A stretch of 64,000 nucleotides of DNA from Mesorhizobium_K sp040049215 (GTDB lineage Bacteria; Pseudomonadota; Alphaproteobacteria; Rhizobiales; Rhizobiaceae), in contig NZ_JBDZDN010000001.1 of NCBI RefSeq assembly GCF_040049215.1, forward strand, positions 1,240,001 through 1,304,000, given 5' to 3'. A model generated the notes under the pieces. That model was given only the letters and a program-made list of their open reading frames with translations, was not told the DNA's origin and made no database searches. Positions 56,536-64,000 of this stretch are shown one piece after another (position 1 is the first letter of the stretch; every line of letters starts with the position of its first letter). The translations under genes were made by a program, and so were the position numbers.

Positions 56536-56768
56536 CAGCGTTTGGCTTTTCGCTTGGGTGCGGGGGCGTTCGCCGCAGCGAGAAGGTCGGCAGCCTGCTT
56601 TTCCAGGCGCAATTCCCGCAGGCGCGCAGTTTTCTCTTCGCGGGCCTGGCTGACAGCGTCCTGTTCCGACAGGATGCGGCCGAGCGACAGCGACTGGGTT
56701 TGCGTCTTGCTGAATGCGGATTCAGCCTGATCGCGGGATTTCCTGGAGTTCGCGCTCAAAGTTCTCAC
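56535..56768 (-). CDS. Small coiled-coil hypothetical protein
   Basis: 77 residues rich in Ala, Gln, Glu and Arg, with a probable coiled coil (QAREEKTARLRELRLEKQAA). A basic C-terminus ends APKRKAKR. The stop codon overlaps the next gene's start by 1 bp. No family is recognised. Confidence 0.6.
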   Translation of the reverse strand: MRTLSANSRKSRDQAESAFSKTQTQSLSLGRILSEQDAVSQAREEKTARLRELRLEKQAADLLAAANAPAPKRKAKR

Positions 56769-56797
56769 CCTTGCTGTTGTGCATGGCCTGAACGAAA

Positions 56798-56822
56798 AAG
56801 GCCAGGCATTCGCCTGACCTTT
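56798..56822. terminator. Rho-independent terminator (bidirectional)
   Basis: AAAGGCCAGGC-ATTC-GCCTGACCTTT forms an 11-bp stem with one G-T pair; on the minus strand it is followed by TTTTTC. It lies downstream of cspA and upstream of the small three-gene unit, both on the minus strand. Confidence 0.75.
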
Positions 56823-56877
56823 CGTGGCATTGGACTAGCTCGACGCCGCAACTGCGGTCACGACGAGCGAATGCCGG

Positions 56878-57087
56878 TCAGACCGCCTTCAGCTGATCGG
56901 CGGACATCTTGCCGGACTTGTTGTCGCGGACCATTTCGTAGCCGAGCTTCTGACCTTCGGCGAGATCACGCATTCCGGCGCGCTCGACGGCCGAGATGTG
57001 AACGAAAACGTCAGCGCCGCCGTCGTCGGACTGAATAAAACCAAAGCCTTTTGTGGCGTTGAACCATTTCACTGTGCCTGTGCTCAT
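56878..57087 (-). CDS. Cold-shock protein, CspA family
   Basis: 69-residue OB-fold RNA chaperone. RNP1 is KGFGFIQ and RNP2 is VFVHIS; it starts MSTGTVKWFNATKGFGFI. Binds single-stranded nucleic acids and is probably induced by cold or at stationary phase. A long leader of over 100 bp without other genes precedes it, as usual for csp genes. Confidence 0.95.
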   Translation of the reverse strand: MSTGTVKWFNATKGFGFIQSDDGGADVFVHISAVERAGMRDLAEGQKLGYEMVRDNKSGKMSADQLKAV

Positions 57088-57609
57088 AACGAACCCTTTC
57101 TTGGCAATATTGATACGCCGGCTTGCGAGTGCAAAACTGACGGGTTTCTCGATTTTTGAAGGGGAAGTTCGTCAAAGGCACGCAGTTCGCGCGCAGAAAC
57201 AAAAGTCGATCTAGCAAAACATCGATCAAATATCTTTAGGCTTATTCTTTCTGAAAGTCAAATCTTGGTTCCAATTTCCGGACCAATCCAATGAACCTTT
57301 TCCGCCCAGGCGCCGACTGAACGACCAGGCGCCGCAATGGTGCGGCCCCGAATGGAAAAGGAAAGGCCCATGACCAGACAAACAATGTCGGGGTCAGCGG
57401 GATCATCCGGCATCCGGCGCAAAGGCGAAGAGCCCGGCGCGGCGGGTGCTGTCCTGATTCGATTGACCCAAGGTAATGCCCGGCATATGCTCGCCCCGAG
57501 GGATTCCGAAAGGAACGCCAGGGGGGAGAGTGCCGGGTCACCGCGTTTCGCTCCTTGTCGCGCGTTGCTCCAGGCAGTTTCTCCCGCCCGTACCGGGAGG
57601 AGAAGCGTC
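57088..57609. other. Intergenic region, no gene recognised
   Basis: About 520 bp between divergent cspA and the secreted-protein gene. The first part probably contains the cspA leader and promoters. An in-frame extension of the secreted protein through this region lacks protein-like sequence. No RNA gene or repeat recognised. Confidence 0.5.
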
Positions 57610-59595
57610 ATGCCACGCAGTCGCGGCGTTCTGCGTTTGCTTGCCTGCAACCTGACGACCGGCGGAGATCTGCGTGGCAGACTTGCCGCCGGCAGCGCGC
57701 TTCTCGCGCTGGCGCTCGGCGCAAGCATGTATTCCAGCGTGCCCGCGCGGGCACAGGAAGCCCAGATCATCAATCCCGGCGCGATGGCCGTCACCGGCTT
57801 CTCCGGCACGATCATCCCCGGCATCGAGGAAGGCTTGCCGCCAGGCGTCGATGCCATCGAGGAGACCTTTATCGATACGGAACGCGCGACCTTGCGCGTT
57901 TTCGACGTTTCGGCGCTCGGCGGTCCGCCGTCCGGCCAACTCGTCTACACGCCGCAGCCCTTCGAGGTTCTCGCCGGCCAGATCGGCCAGGTCTTCGCGC
58001 TCACCTATGACGACGGCGTGCGCGACGGCACGCCTTCCGGCGTCCCGAATCTCTATGCGGGGGCGACGTCCCTGCATGGCGTCCGCATCGTCACGCCGGA
58101 TGCCGACGGCGACGGGCGGCCGGAGCGTGAGCGCCGCGGCAAGGCCGGCGCCACCTTCATGGAGGGGCAGTTCGGCGAGGAGAACGGCGGCGGTCCGGGT
58201 TCGATCTGGAAGATCGACGGCCTGACCGGCGCCGTGTCGCTGTTCACCACCATCGAGGGCAACAGCGGTCCCGGCATCGGCGATGTCAGCTTCGACAAGG
58301 CGCATCGCCAGTTCTTCGCCTCCGATCTCGACAGCGGCCTCATCCACCGCATCGCGGAAGACGGCGCCGTGATCGATACGTTCGACCATGGCGTCGCCGG
58401 GCGTCCGGCGCGGAGCCTGCCGCCGGTTGCCGACGACGGCGCGGTGATGGACATCCAGGGCGCCGTCTTCGACAGTGAGGACCCCGACACATGGGGCTTC
58501 ACGCAGGACGAACGCCGCATCTGGGGCGTCGCCGTGCATGGCGGCCGCGTCTACTACGCGGTCAGGGAGGAGGCGGAGATCTGGTCCGTCGGCCTTACCC
58601 AGGACGGCGCCTTTGAGGGCGATCCGCGCTGGGAGCTGACGGTCGATGCCGAGGAAGACCTCGCCGTCACCGACATCGCCTTCGACAACAAGGGCTTCAT
58701 GTATCTCGCCCAGCGCGGCGAAACGGAAAACCGCTTCGACTACTCGCAGTTCGCCGATTCGGGCGACGGCGAGGTACTGCGCTACTGGCGCGAGAGCCCG
58801 GACGATCCGGCGACGGAATCGATCTGGGTGCCGGCGCCGCAGGAATACGCCATCGGCTTCCCGGAAGGGCATCGCCAGTCGGCCGGCGGCATCGACCTGC
58901 AATACGGCTATGACAGCCAAGGCAACTTCAACCCCAACGCCTGCTCCGACACGCTGGTCGCCACCGGCGACAAGCTGCGCGACAATCCAGCGCTTGCCGA
59001 GCAGTTGGCCGCCGGAGGTCCGCTCGCGGTCCACGGCGTGCAGATCACCGCGACGGTGCTGGTCAGGCCCCAGAACGAGCCGCCCTTCGGCTCGTGGTTC
59101 GTCGACTTCGATGGCTTCTTCGAAGACCCCGAAGTCGAGGGCCATGTCGGCGACGTGGAAGTCTGGCGTCCTTGCGAGGGCCGCGCCGGCTACTACGAGC
59201 AGATACCCTATCCGGGCGGCTATCCGGATCCGTTCTGGCCGCCGGAATTCCCGCCTCCGGGCAACTATCCACCCTGCATCGACGTCGAGGCAGTCGAGTA
59301 CTTCTGCACCCCGGCCGGGCTCGAGGCCGATATCTATGTCCGTGACGTTGCAGGCATCGGCGGCGATTCAGTCAAGGCCGATTCCAGGACGCCCGGCGTA
59401 TTCGTCACCCCGCTTCAGCAGACCCAGCCTCCGGGCGCTCCTTTCACCATCGGAATGAGCGGTTTCTTCCCGGGCGACAGGGTTGATGTCGGGCTCTGCT
59501 TCTACAGGCAGTCCGACGCCGATGCGGGCGGCTACTATCCTTGCTGCAAGGTGGTGGTCCCGCTCGATACGCCCCCAGTCAGCTGCGAACCGTGA
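57610..59595 (+). CDS. Large secreted protein, propeller-like
   Basis: 661 residues with a signal peptide (LLALALGASMYSSVPARAQ). The body contains repeats reminiscent of NHL/SMP-30-type propellers: IGDVSFDKAHRQFFASDLDS, VTDIAFDNKGFMYLAQRGET. The C-terminal third has Cys residues and Pro/Tyr-rich stretches. I place the start at 57610 after CGGGAGGAG; the upstream open frame is not protein-like. It is followed by the repeat-rich secreted gene after an 11-bp gap, so they are probably co-expressed. Function unknown, likely extracellular or surface. Confidence 0.7.
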   Translation: MPRSRGVLRLLACNLTTGGDLRGRLAAGSALLALALGASMYSSVPARAQEAQIINPGAMAVTGFSGTIIPGIEEGLPPGVDAIEETFIDTERATLRVFDVSALGGPPSGQLVYTPQPFEVLAGQIGQVFALTYDDGVRDGTPSGVPNLYAGATSLHGVRIVTPDADGDGRPERERRGKAGATFMEGQFGEENGGGPGSIWKIDGLTGAVSLFTTIEGNSGPGIGDVSFDKAHRQFFASDLDSGLIHRIAEDGAVIDTFDHGVAGRPARSLPPVADDGAVMDIQGAVFDSEDPDTWGFTQDERRIWGVAVHGGRVYYAVREEAEIWSVGLTQDGAFEGDPRWELTVDAEEDLAVTDIAFDNKGFMYLAQRGETENRFDYSQFADSGDGEVLRYWRESPDDPATESIWVPAPQEYAIGFPEGHRQSAGGIDLQYGYDSQGNFNPNACSDTLVATGDKLRDNPALAEQLAAGGPLAVHGVQITATVLVRPQNEPPFGSWFVDFDGFFEDPEVEGHVGDVEVWRPCEGRAGYYEQIPYPGGYPDPFWPPEFPPPGNYPPCIDVEAVEYFCTPAGLEADIYVRDVAGIGGDSVKADSRTPGVFVTPLQQTQPPGAPFTIGMSGFFPGDRVDVGLCFYRQSDADAGGYYPCCKVVVPLDTPPVSCEP

Positions 59596-59606
59596 GGGAG
59601 GATGAG

Positions 59607-62600
59607 ATGAACGCGCTTCACCATTCCCCGCTCGCGACGAGCAACCCAACAACCGTCATGGAGACGATCATGAAACCCCTGTCGTTCGCCAGGCGCGCCG
59701 CGCGCTGGCTGATGGCGGCCGGGCTCGCGCTCGCCGCCATGCAAACCGTGCCGGCTCTTTCGCAGCCGGCGGCTGAGTTGCCGGAAGGTCTCGACCTCGA
59801 TCCCGGTCCAACCCATCCAGGCGAGGCTGAACCCTTCTTCGAGAAGGTCGGCCAACAGATCAACTGCGACTACGTCCGCTACCGGCTTCGCTTCGGCGCC
59901 CGGGGCGACCCGGCGAAGTTCCTCGACCCGGCCTTCATCGCCGAAATGCAGAATGTGCGGATGGATTTCCGCGACACGCTGCCAGCCGGCCTGGAGATAG
60001 TCGACGTCCAGGTCTCCGGCGACGGAACCGACGCTGGTGGCGGTCCGCTTCCCGCGCCCACCATCTCGACGACCACCAACCCCAACGACACGGTCAAGGT
60101 GGACGACTTCCGTCTGTCGACCAGCGACCTCGACGGTTCGGGTGAAATCGATCGCCGCTACGTCGACTTCCTGATCACCGCGAAGATCGATCATGCGGCA
60201 TTTCCCGCGCCGACGCTTGTCGCCAACCAGGGCTTCGTCGGCATCATCCTGGTCGGCGGGCCTGCAATCATGGTGCCGTCGCACGATCCGGCGCTGCCGG
60301 ACGACGGCGATTTCAAGACCGGTGAGCCGACCGAGATACTCATCGACGTCACCCGCTGCGAACCACCGCCTCCGCCGCCCCCTCCGGGGGAGGAGTGCTT
60401 CAAGGTCGAGCGCGGCGAGGTCGATTGCGTGCCCGGCGGCGGCGCCTTCATCTACCACATGCCCGTCGGGCCTGAGTTCGGCGGCAAGTGGGTGCAGTTG
60501 CGAACCACCGCGCCCGGCATCATCGTTGCGCCCCTGTCGCAGCTCGTTCCGATGGGCGGCGGCGTGCTCGACTGGACAATCACCGGTGCTCTGCCCGGTG
60601 ACGTCGTGCACCTCATCGTCACCGGCATCGAGACATATGCCGGACCCGAGGAAGGCGTCGGCCTCTGCTGTTCGCAGGTGATCGACATCGTTATCCCGGA
60701 GGACATCGAATGTCCGCCCGACGAGGGCGAGCCCGATCTGAAGGTCGAAAAGCGAGCCGATGATTCAAGCTGCACGCCGGAAGGCCCTTGCGACTTCACC
60801 ATCCGCGTCACCAATGTCGGCGACGCGCCTTACAACGGCCCGATCGTGCTCGAAGAAGTGACCGGCCCGGGCGCGGCGCCAGTGGTCTCGGGACCCAATG
60901 TTCCATGGCTCTGCCCGCCTATGGTCAGCCCCATGGTCTGCACACATCCTGGACCCACGCTCAATCCCGGCGAATGGGTCGAGCTGAAGCTCGGCTTTGC
61001 ACCCGGACCCGGCTGGGACTGGGACGCGATCCGCAACTGCGCCGAGTACGACTACACGGCGAGCGGATGGGAGCACACGTTCGGCTCGACCGACGACGAC
61101 CGGGCCTGCGCCTCGATCCCGATCTGCCGTCGCGGCGATCCGGAATGCGATCCGCCGGAGAAGAAGGCCGACCTGCGCATCATCAAGGATCCGCGTGGTT
61201 CGCCGATCTGTACCCTCGACGGCGTCTGCTGGTTCTCCATCCGGATATTCAACAACGGCACCGACAACTATGCCGGTCCGCTGACTGTCATCGACGAGTA
61301 TCCGACGGGCGTACCTGCGTCCTCGACCTTCGTGCCTAGCCCGCCCTGGGCTTGCGGCCCGATCGGCGGTGGCCAGTTCCAGTGCGACCATCCCGGCGTC
61401 GTCCTGGTGCCCGGCGCGTCCATCGCGCTTGGCGTGCGTGCTGTCGTCGGCGACGACTATGGCGATCTCATCCGCAACTGCGCGGAAGTGAAGGCCATAC
61501 CGGACGAGACCGACCTCACCAACAATCGGGATTGCGCCGAAATGCGCATTCCCGGCCGCGACCCCGGCAGGCCGGAGTTGCGTATCGAGAAGACCTGTGA
61601 ACAAGGCACGGCTGCCGGTGCAGCGGTGTCCTGCCGCATCACCGTCACCAGTACCGGTTCCGCGGCGCCCATGGGACCGGTCCGCGTCCACGACGTGGCC
61701 ACGGTCCTCGGCACCGACACGGCAATCCAGATACTCACCGTCTCACCGGACGGTGCGGAATGGGATTGCGGTCCGGTGCCGGCCGACTCGCTGTCGTGCC
61801 AGATCCCTGGCGCAGTCATGACGCCCGGAACCAGCCGCCATTTCGACGTGACGGTCCAGTCTCCGACGTTCGGCCGCTTCGAGAACTGCGCACGCGGCAA
61901 CTGGGGTCCTGCCCCCGGCAACGACATCGTCTATCCGTTCGGCGAGGCATGCGCCCAAGGTGGTGCTCCGCCGATCGCGGTCGAGAAGACGGGCGACAAG
62001 GAGTGCCGCGTCGGCGCGCCTTGCACGTTCGAGATCACGATCACCAACCGCGGCACGACCGGCTTCAGCGGTCCGGTCCGCATCGGTGACGCGATCGGCG
62101 TGGAAGGCATCGGCCGCCTGGAAGGAGTAGCGATCAGTGAGATCGTTCCGCCTTTCGGCTGCTCGCCAGAGCCAACCACGCTGCCGATGTCGTGCGTCGC
62201 GACCCTGACGCTCGGCCCCGGCGAGTCCAGAGTCCATCAGGTGACCGTGGTCATCCCGGAGGGCGGACCGCTCGCCAACATCAGGGAGCCTCTCTCCGGG
62301 CGCAACTGCGTCGGCGTGGTGCCTCCGGATACGCCGGTGGCGGCGGCCGAACGGAATATGACCGTCGCGCCGGAGACCACAGGACGGCCCGGAACGCAGC
62401 CTTACGCGTGCCATCCCTTCACCATCGCCGATGAGGTTGAGGAGTGCTCGCAAGGTTTCGTCATGAACGACGCCGGCCGCTGCGTGTGCCCGCAAGGCAC
62501 GACCTTCCGCAACGGGCAGTGTCGCACGGTGGGTGGCGAGCCGCCGCCGCCTCCGCCGGCGGAAGAGTGCAAGCTGCTGCCCGGACAGATCCGCACCTCG

Positions 62601-63323
62601 GACGGACGTTGCGTCTGCCCGCGTGGAACGGAGCTGGACAACGGCCGCTGCGTTCCCCACGAGGGCCCGGTCATGTGCAGGTTGCTGCCCGGCCAGATCC
62701 GGACTCAGGACGGTCGCTGCATCTGCCCGCGCGGGACGAGCCTCGTCAGGGGCGAGTGCCGCAAGGACCAGCCGCCGCAATGCAGGCTGCTGCCTGGCCA
62801 GATCCGGACCCAGGACGGTCGCTGCATCTGCCCGCGCGGGACGAGCCTCGTCAGGGGCGAGTGCCGCAAGGACCAGCCGCCGCAGTGCAGGCTGCTGCCC
62901 GGCCAGATCCGGACCAAGGACGGACGCTGCGTTTGCCCGCGTGGCACCAGCCTCGTCAGGGGCGAGTGCCGCAAGGACCAGCCGCCGCAGTGCAGGCTGC
63001 TGCCCGGCCAGATCCGGACCAAGGACGGACGCTGCGTCTGCCCGCGTGGCACCAGCCTCGTCAGGGGCGAGTGCCGCAAGGACCAGCCGCCGCAGTGCAG
63101 GCTGCTGCCCGGCCAGATCCGGACCAAGGACGGACGCTGCGTCTGCCCGCGTGGCACCAGCCTCATCAGGGGCGAGTGCCGCAAGACGCAGGCCGAGCCC
63201 GAGCGCTGCCCGCGCGGCACCATCGGCACGCCGCCGAACTGCCGCAGGCTGCAGATCAGCCCGGACCTTCAGCAACTGCTGATACCGCGTCAGCCGAGCA
63301 ACAACAACATCCAGAAGCAATAG
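59607..63323 (+). CDS. Large secreted protein with DUF11-like domains and Cys-rich repeats
   Basis: 1238 residues. An export signal lies around residues 22-55 (RAARWLMAAGLALAAMQTVP). A unique N-terminal domain is followed by Pro-rich linker and four DUF11-like beta-sandwich domains starting near residues 375, 520, 655 and 788, each opening like 'DLRIIKDP...C' and 'FTIRVTNVGDAPYNGP'. From about residue 947 come Cys-rich repeats of the type CRLLPGQIRTKDGRCVCPRG, the last five nearly identical. It ends QQLLIPRQPSNNNIQKQ. Start at ATG 59607 follows GAGGGAGG. Surface or extracellular role is inference. Confidence 0.75.
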   Translation: MNALHHSPLATSNPTTVMETIMKPLSFARRAARWLMAAGLALAAMQTVPALSQPAAELPEGLDLDPGPTHPGEAEPFFEKVGQQINCDYVRYRLRFGARGDPAKFLDPAFIAEMQNVRMDFRDTLPAGLEIVDVQVSGDGTDAGGGPLPAPTISTTTNPNDTVKVDDFRLSTSDLDGSGEIDRRYVDFLITAKIDHAAFPAPTLVANQGFVGIILVGGPAIMVPSHDPALPDDGDFKTGEPTEILIDVTRCEPPPPPPPPGEECFKVERGEVDCVPGGGAFIYHMPVGPEFGGKWVQLRTTAPGIIVAPLSQLVPMGGGVLDWTITGALPGDVVHLIVTGIETYAGPEEGVGLCCSQVIDIVIPEDIECPPDEGEPDLKVEKRADDSSCTPEGPCDFTIRVTNVGDAPYNGPIVLEEVTGPGAAPVVSGPNVPWLCPPMVSPMVCTHPGPTLNPGEWVELKLGFAPGPGWDWDAIRNCAEYDYTASGWEHTFGSTDDDRACASIPICRRGDPECDPPEKKADLRIIKDPRGSPICTLDGVCWFSIRIFNNGTDNYAGPLTVIDEYPTGVPASSTFVPSPPWACGPIGGGQFQCDHPGVVLVPGASIALGVRAVVGDDYGDLIRNCAEVKAIPDETDLTNNRDCAEMRIPGRDPGRPELRIEKTCEQGTAAGAAVSCRITVTSTGSAAPMGPVRVHDVATVLGTDTAIQILTVSPDGAEWDCGPVPADSLSCQIPGAVMTPGTSRHFDVTVQSPTFGRFENCARGNWGPAPGNDIVYPFGEACAQGGAPPIAVEKTGDKECRVGAPCTFEITITNRGTTGFSGPVRIGDAIGVEGIGRLEGVAISEIVPPFGCSPEPTTLPMSCVATLTLGPGESRVHQVTVVIPEGGPLANIREPLSGRNCVGVVPPDTPVAAAERNMTVAPETTGRPGTQPYACHPFTIADEVEECSQGFVMNDAGRCVCPQGTTFRNGQCRTVGGEPPPPPPAEECKLLPGQIRTSDGRCVCPRGTELDNGRCVPHEGPVMCRLLPGQIRTQDGRCICPRGTSLVRGECRKDQPPQCRLLPGQIRTQDGRCICPRGTSLVRGECRKDQPPQCRLLPGQIRTKDGRCVCPRGTSLVRGECRKDQPPQCRLLPGQIRTKDGRCVCPRGTSLVRGECRKDQPPQCRLLPGQIRTKDGRCVCPRGTSLIRGECRKTQAEPERCPRGTIGTPPNCRRLQISPDLQQLLIPRQPSNNNIQKQ
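62676..63195 (+). repeat. Five tandem 105-bp coding repeats
   Basis: Units start at 62676, 62781, 62886, 62991 and 63096, exactly 105 bp (35 codons) apart. Each encodes four Cys in the pattern C-x13-C-x-C-x10-C. Units 3, 4 and 5 differ by only about one base from each other; units 1 and 2 differ at four positions. Two more diverged copies lie upstream (62446 and 62569). The last unit is partly changed at its end. Confidence 0.95.
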
Positions 63324-63341
63324 GCCTGTCTGGACAATGAG

Positions 63342-63371
63342 AAGACCCCGCCGGTCCGCCGGCGGGGTCTT
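63342..63371 (+). terminator. Rho-independent terminator
   Basis: AAGACCCCGCCGG pairs perfectly with CCGGCGGGGTCTT (13 bp, 4-nt loop), followed by TCATTT, 18 bp after the stop of the secreted-protein gene. Its AA/TT ends make it usable by the convergent nagA gene as well. Confidence 0.8.
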
Positions 63372-63430
63372 TCATTTGGGTATCGTGGGGGTTGCCTGTC
63401 GCTGACGGGCCGGTTCTGTTCCGCAGCTTG

Positions 63431-64000
63431 TCAGGCGGCGAAGACCTGCTTGCCGTCGATCCAGGCGCCCCGCATGTCGAGCTTGTCCGACAGCGCCACG
63501 ATGTTGGCGGCGTTCCCCTTGGCAAACCGGCCAAGCCGGTTTGCCTGCCCGATAGCTTCGGCCGGATAGAGCGATGCCATGCGCAGCGCTTCATCGAGAT
63601 CGAGGCCGATCGTCCGGCGCATGAAGCGCACGGCGGAGATCATGTCGAGGTCGGCGCCGGCAAGGGTGCCGTCGGCAAGGGTCAGCTTTCCGTCTTTGCG
63701 ATAGATCATGCGGCCGTTCAGCGTGAAGCTGGTCATCTCGGTGCCGATCGTCGCCATGGCGTCGGTGACGAGGCAGATGTTTGCCGGCGAGATTTTCGCG
63801 CGTACTGCAATTCCTATGGTGGCCGGGTCGACATGGATGCCGTCTGCGATCAGTCCCGCCGATATCCGGCCATCATCCAGCGCCGCACCAACGAGCCCCG
63901 GCTCGCGGTTCCCGATCTGGCTCATTGCGTTGAACAGATGCGTCACCATCGACGCTCCGGCATCGGCATAGATGCGCGCTGTGGCATAGCTGGCTTCAGT
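63431..64000 (-). CDS. nagA: N-acetylglucosamine-6-phosphate deacetylase (partial)
   Basis: C-terminal 189 residues of NagA; the N-terminus lies beyond the window end. Recognisable segments: VTHLFNAMSQIGNREPGLVG, GLIADGIHVDP (metal/substrate His), VTDAMATIGTE (catalytic Asp) and YPAEAIGQANRLGRFAKGNA. It deacetylates GlcNAc-6-phosphate in amino-sugar catabolism. The frame is open to 64000. Confidence 0.93.
   Translation of the reverse strand, partial: TEASYATARIYADAGASMVTHLFNAMSQIGNREPGLVGAALDDGRISAGLIADGIHVDPATIGIAVRAKISPANICLVTDAMATIGTEMTSFTLNGRMIYRKDGKLTLADGTLAGADLDMISAVRFMRRTIGLDLDEALRMASLYPAEAIGQANRLGRFAKGNAANIVALSDKLDMRGAWIDGKQVFAA

Noticed and set aside
57538..59145. 535-codon open frame opposite the first secreted protein
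   Set aside because: Antisense shadow; the secreted protein has signal peptide, ribosome-binding site and protein-like repeats.
62676..63195. Possible CRISPR array
   Set aside because: Repeats are 105 bp, contiguous without spacers, and in frame within a protein gene.
61743..63320. 525-codon minus-strand open frame over the Cys-rich repeats
   Set aside because: Repeat-derived antisense frame with Leu/Ala-rich low complexity; the plus-strand frame has conserved Cys spacing.

Overview
The window is GC-rich chromosome-type DNA. Gene content points to an alphaproteobacterium of the Hyphomicrobiales (Rhizobiales), probably Phyllobacteriaceae or Rhizobiaceae. The supporting genes are usg, a FYDLN-acid (TIGR02300) protein next to tRNA-Ala and a CP4-like class II aroA, several DUF982 proteins, an aioXSR/aioBA arsenite oxidase locus, and a CIRCE-controlled groESL. 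The genus cannot be fixed from the sequence alone.

Region 1 (1-26100) is a stress and arsenite island. It holds an FtsH protease (cut by the window edge), a universal stress protein, a DUF6629 membrane protein, a host-attachment family protein, a PHA synthase, moeA, arsenite oxidase aioBA with its divergent sensor system aioXSR, two Hsp20 chaperones, usg, groESL, DUF982 proteins, an HtrA/Deg protease and a NEW3/ABC export-like operon. I read near-consensus FNR/FixK boxes at similar distances in front of usp, the host-attachment gene and phaC. I also see a sigma-54 promoter plus two tandem palindromes in front of aioB, a ROSE-like RNA thermometer in front of hsp20, and CIRCE in front of groES. 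Several small genes here are broken: an IS3 transposase, a phosphoribosyltransferase, a small acidic protein and a DUF982 protein.

Region 2 (26530-30650) is a small integrative element or its remains. It carries a complete tyrosine recombinase, two small DNA-binding proteins, a 450-490 aa protein of unknown function, a second integrase truncated at its N-terminus, and a possible IS3 trace.

Region 3 (30850-42900) is metabolic and regulatory. It encodes an ACMSD-like amidohydrolase, Ohr, an AraC regulator, a large winged-helix/NB-ARC/TPR regulator, a paoABC-type molybdenum aldehyde oxidoreductase, an EamA transporter, a 24-residue membrane peptide and a larger membrane protein.

Region 4 (43000-53000) starts with tRNA-Ala(GGC), TIGR02300 and aroA. 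It continues into a sugar-uptake operon (binding protein, two permeases, ATPase, sugar isomerase, Gfo/Idh dehydrogenase) with a divergent LacI repressor and matching palindromic operators.

Region 5 (53000-64000) holds an ECF42-like sigma factor with a YCII partner plus SRPBCC and VOC proteins, three small conserved proteins, a cold-shock protein, two large secreted proteins (the second ending in nearly identical 105-bp Cys-rich repeats), and the C-terminal part of nagA at the window end.
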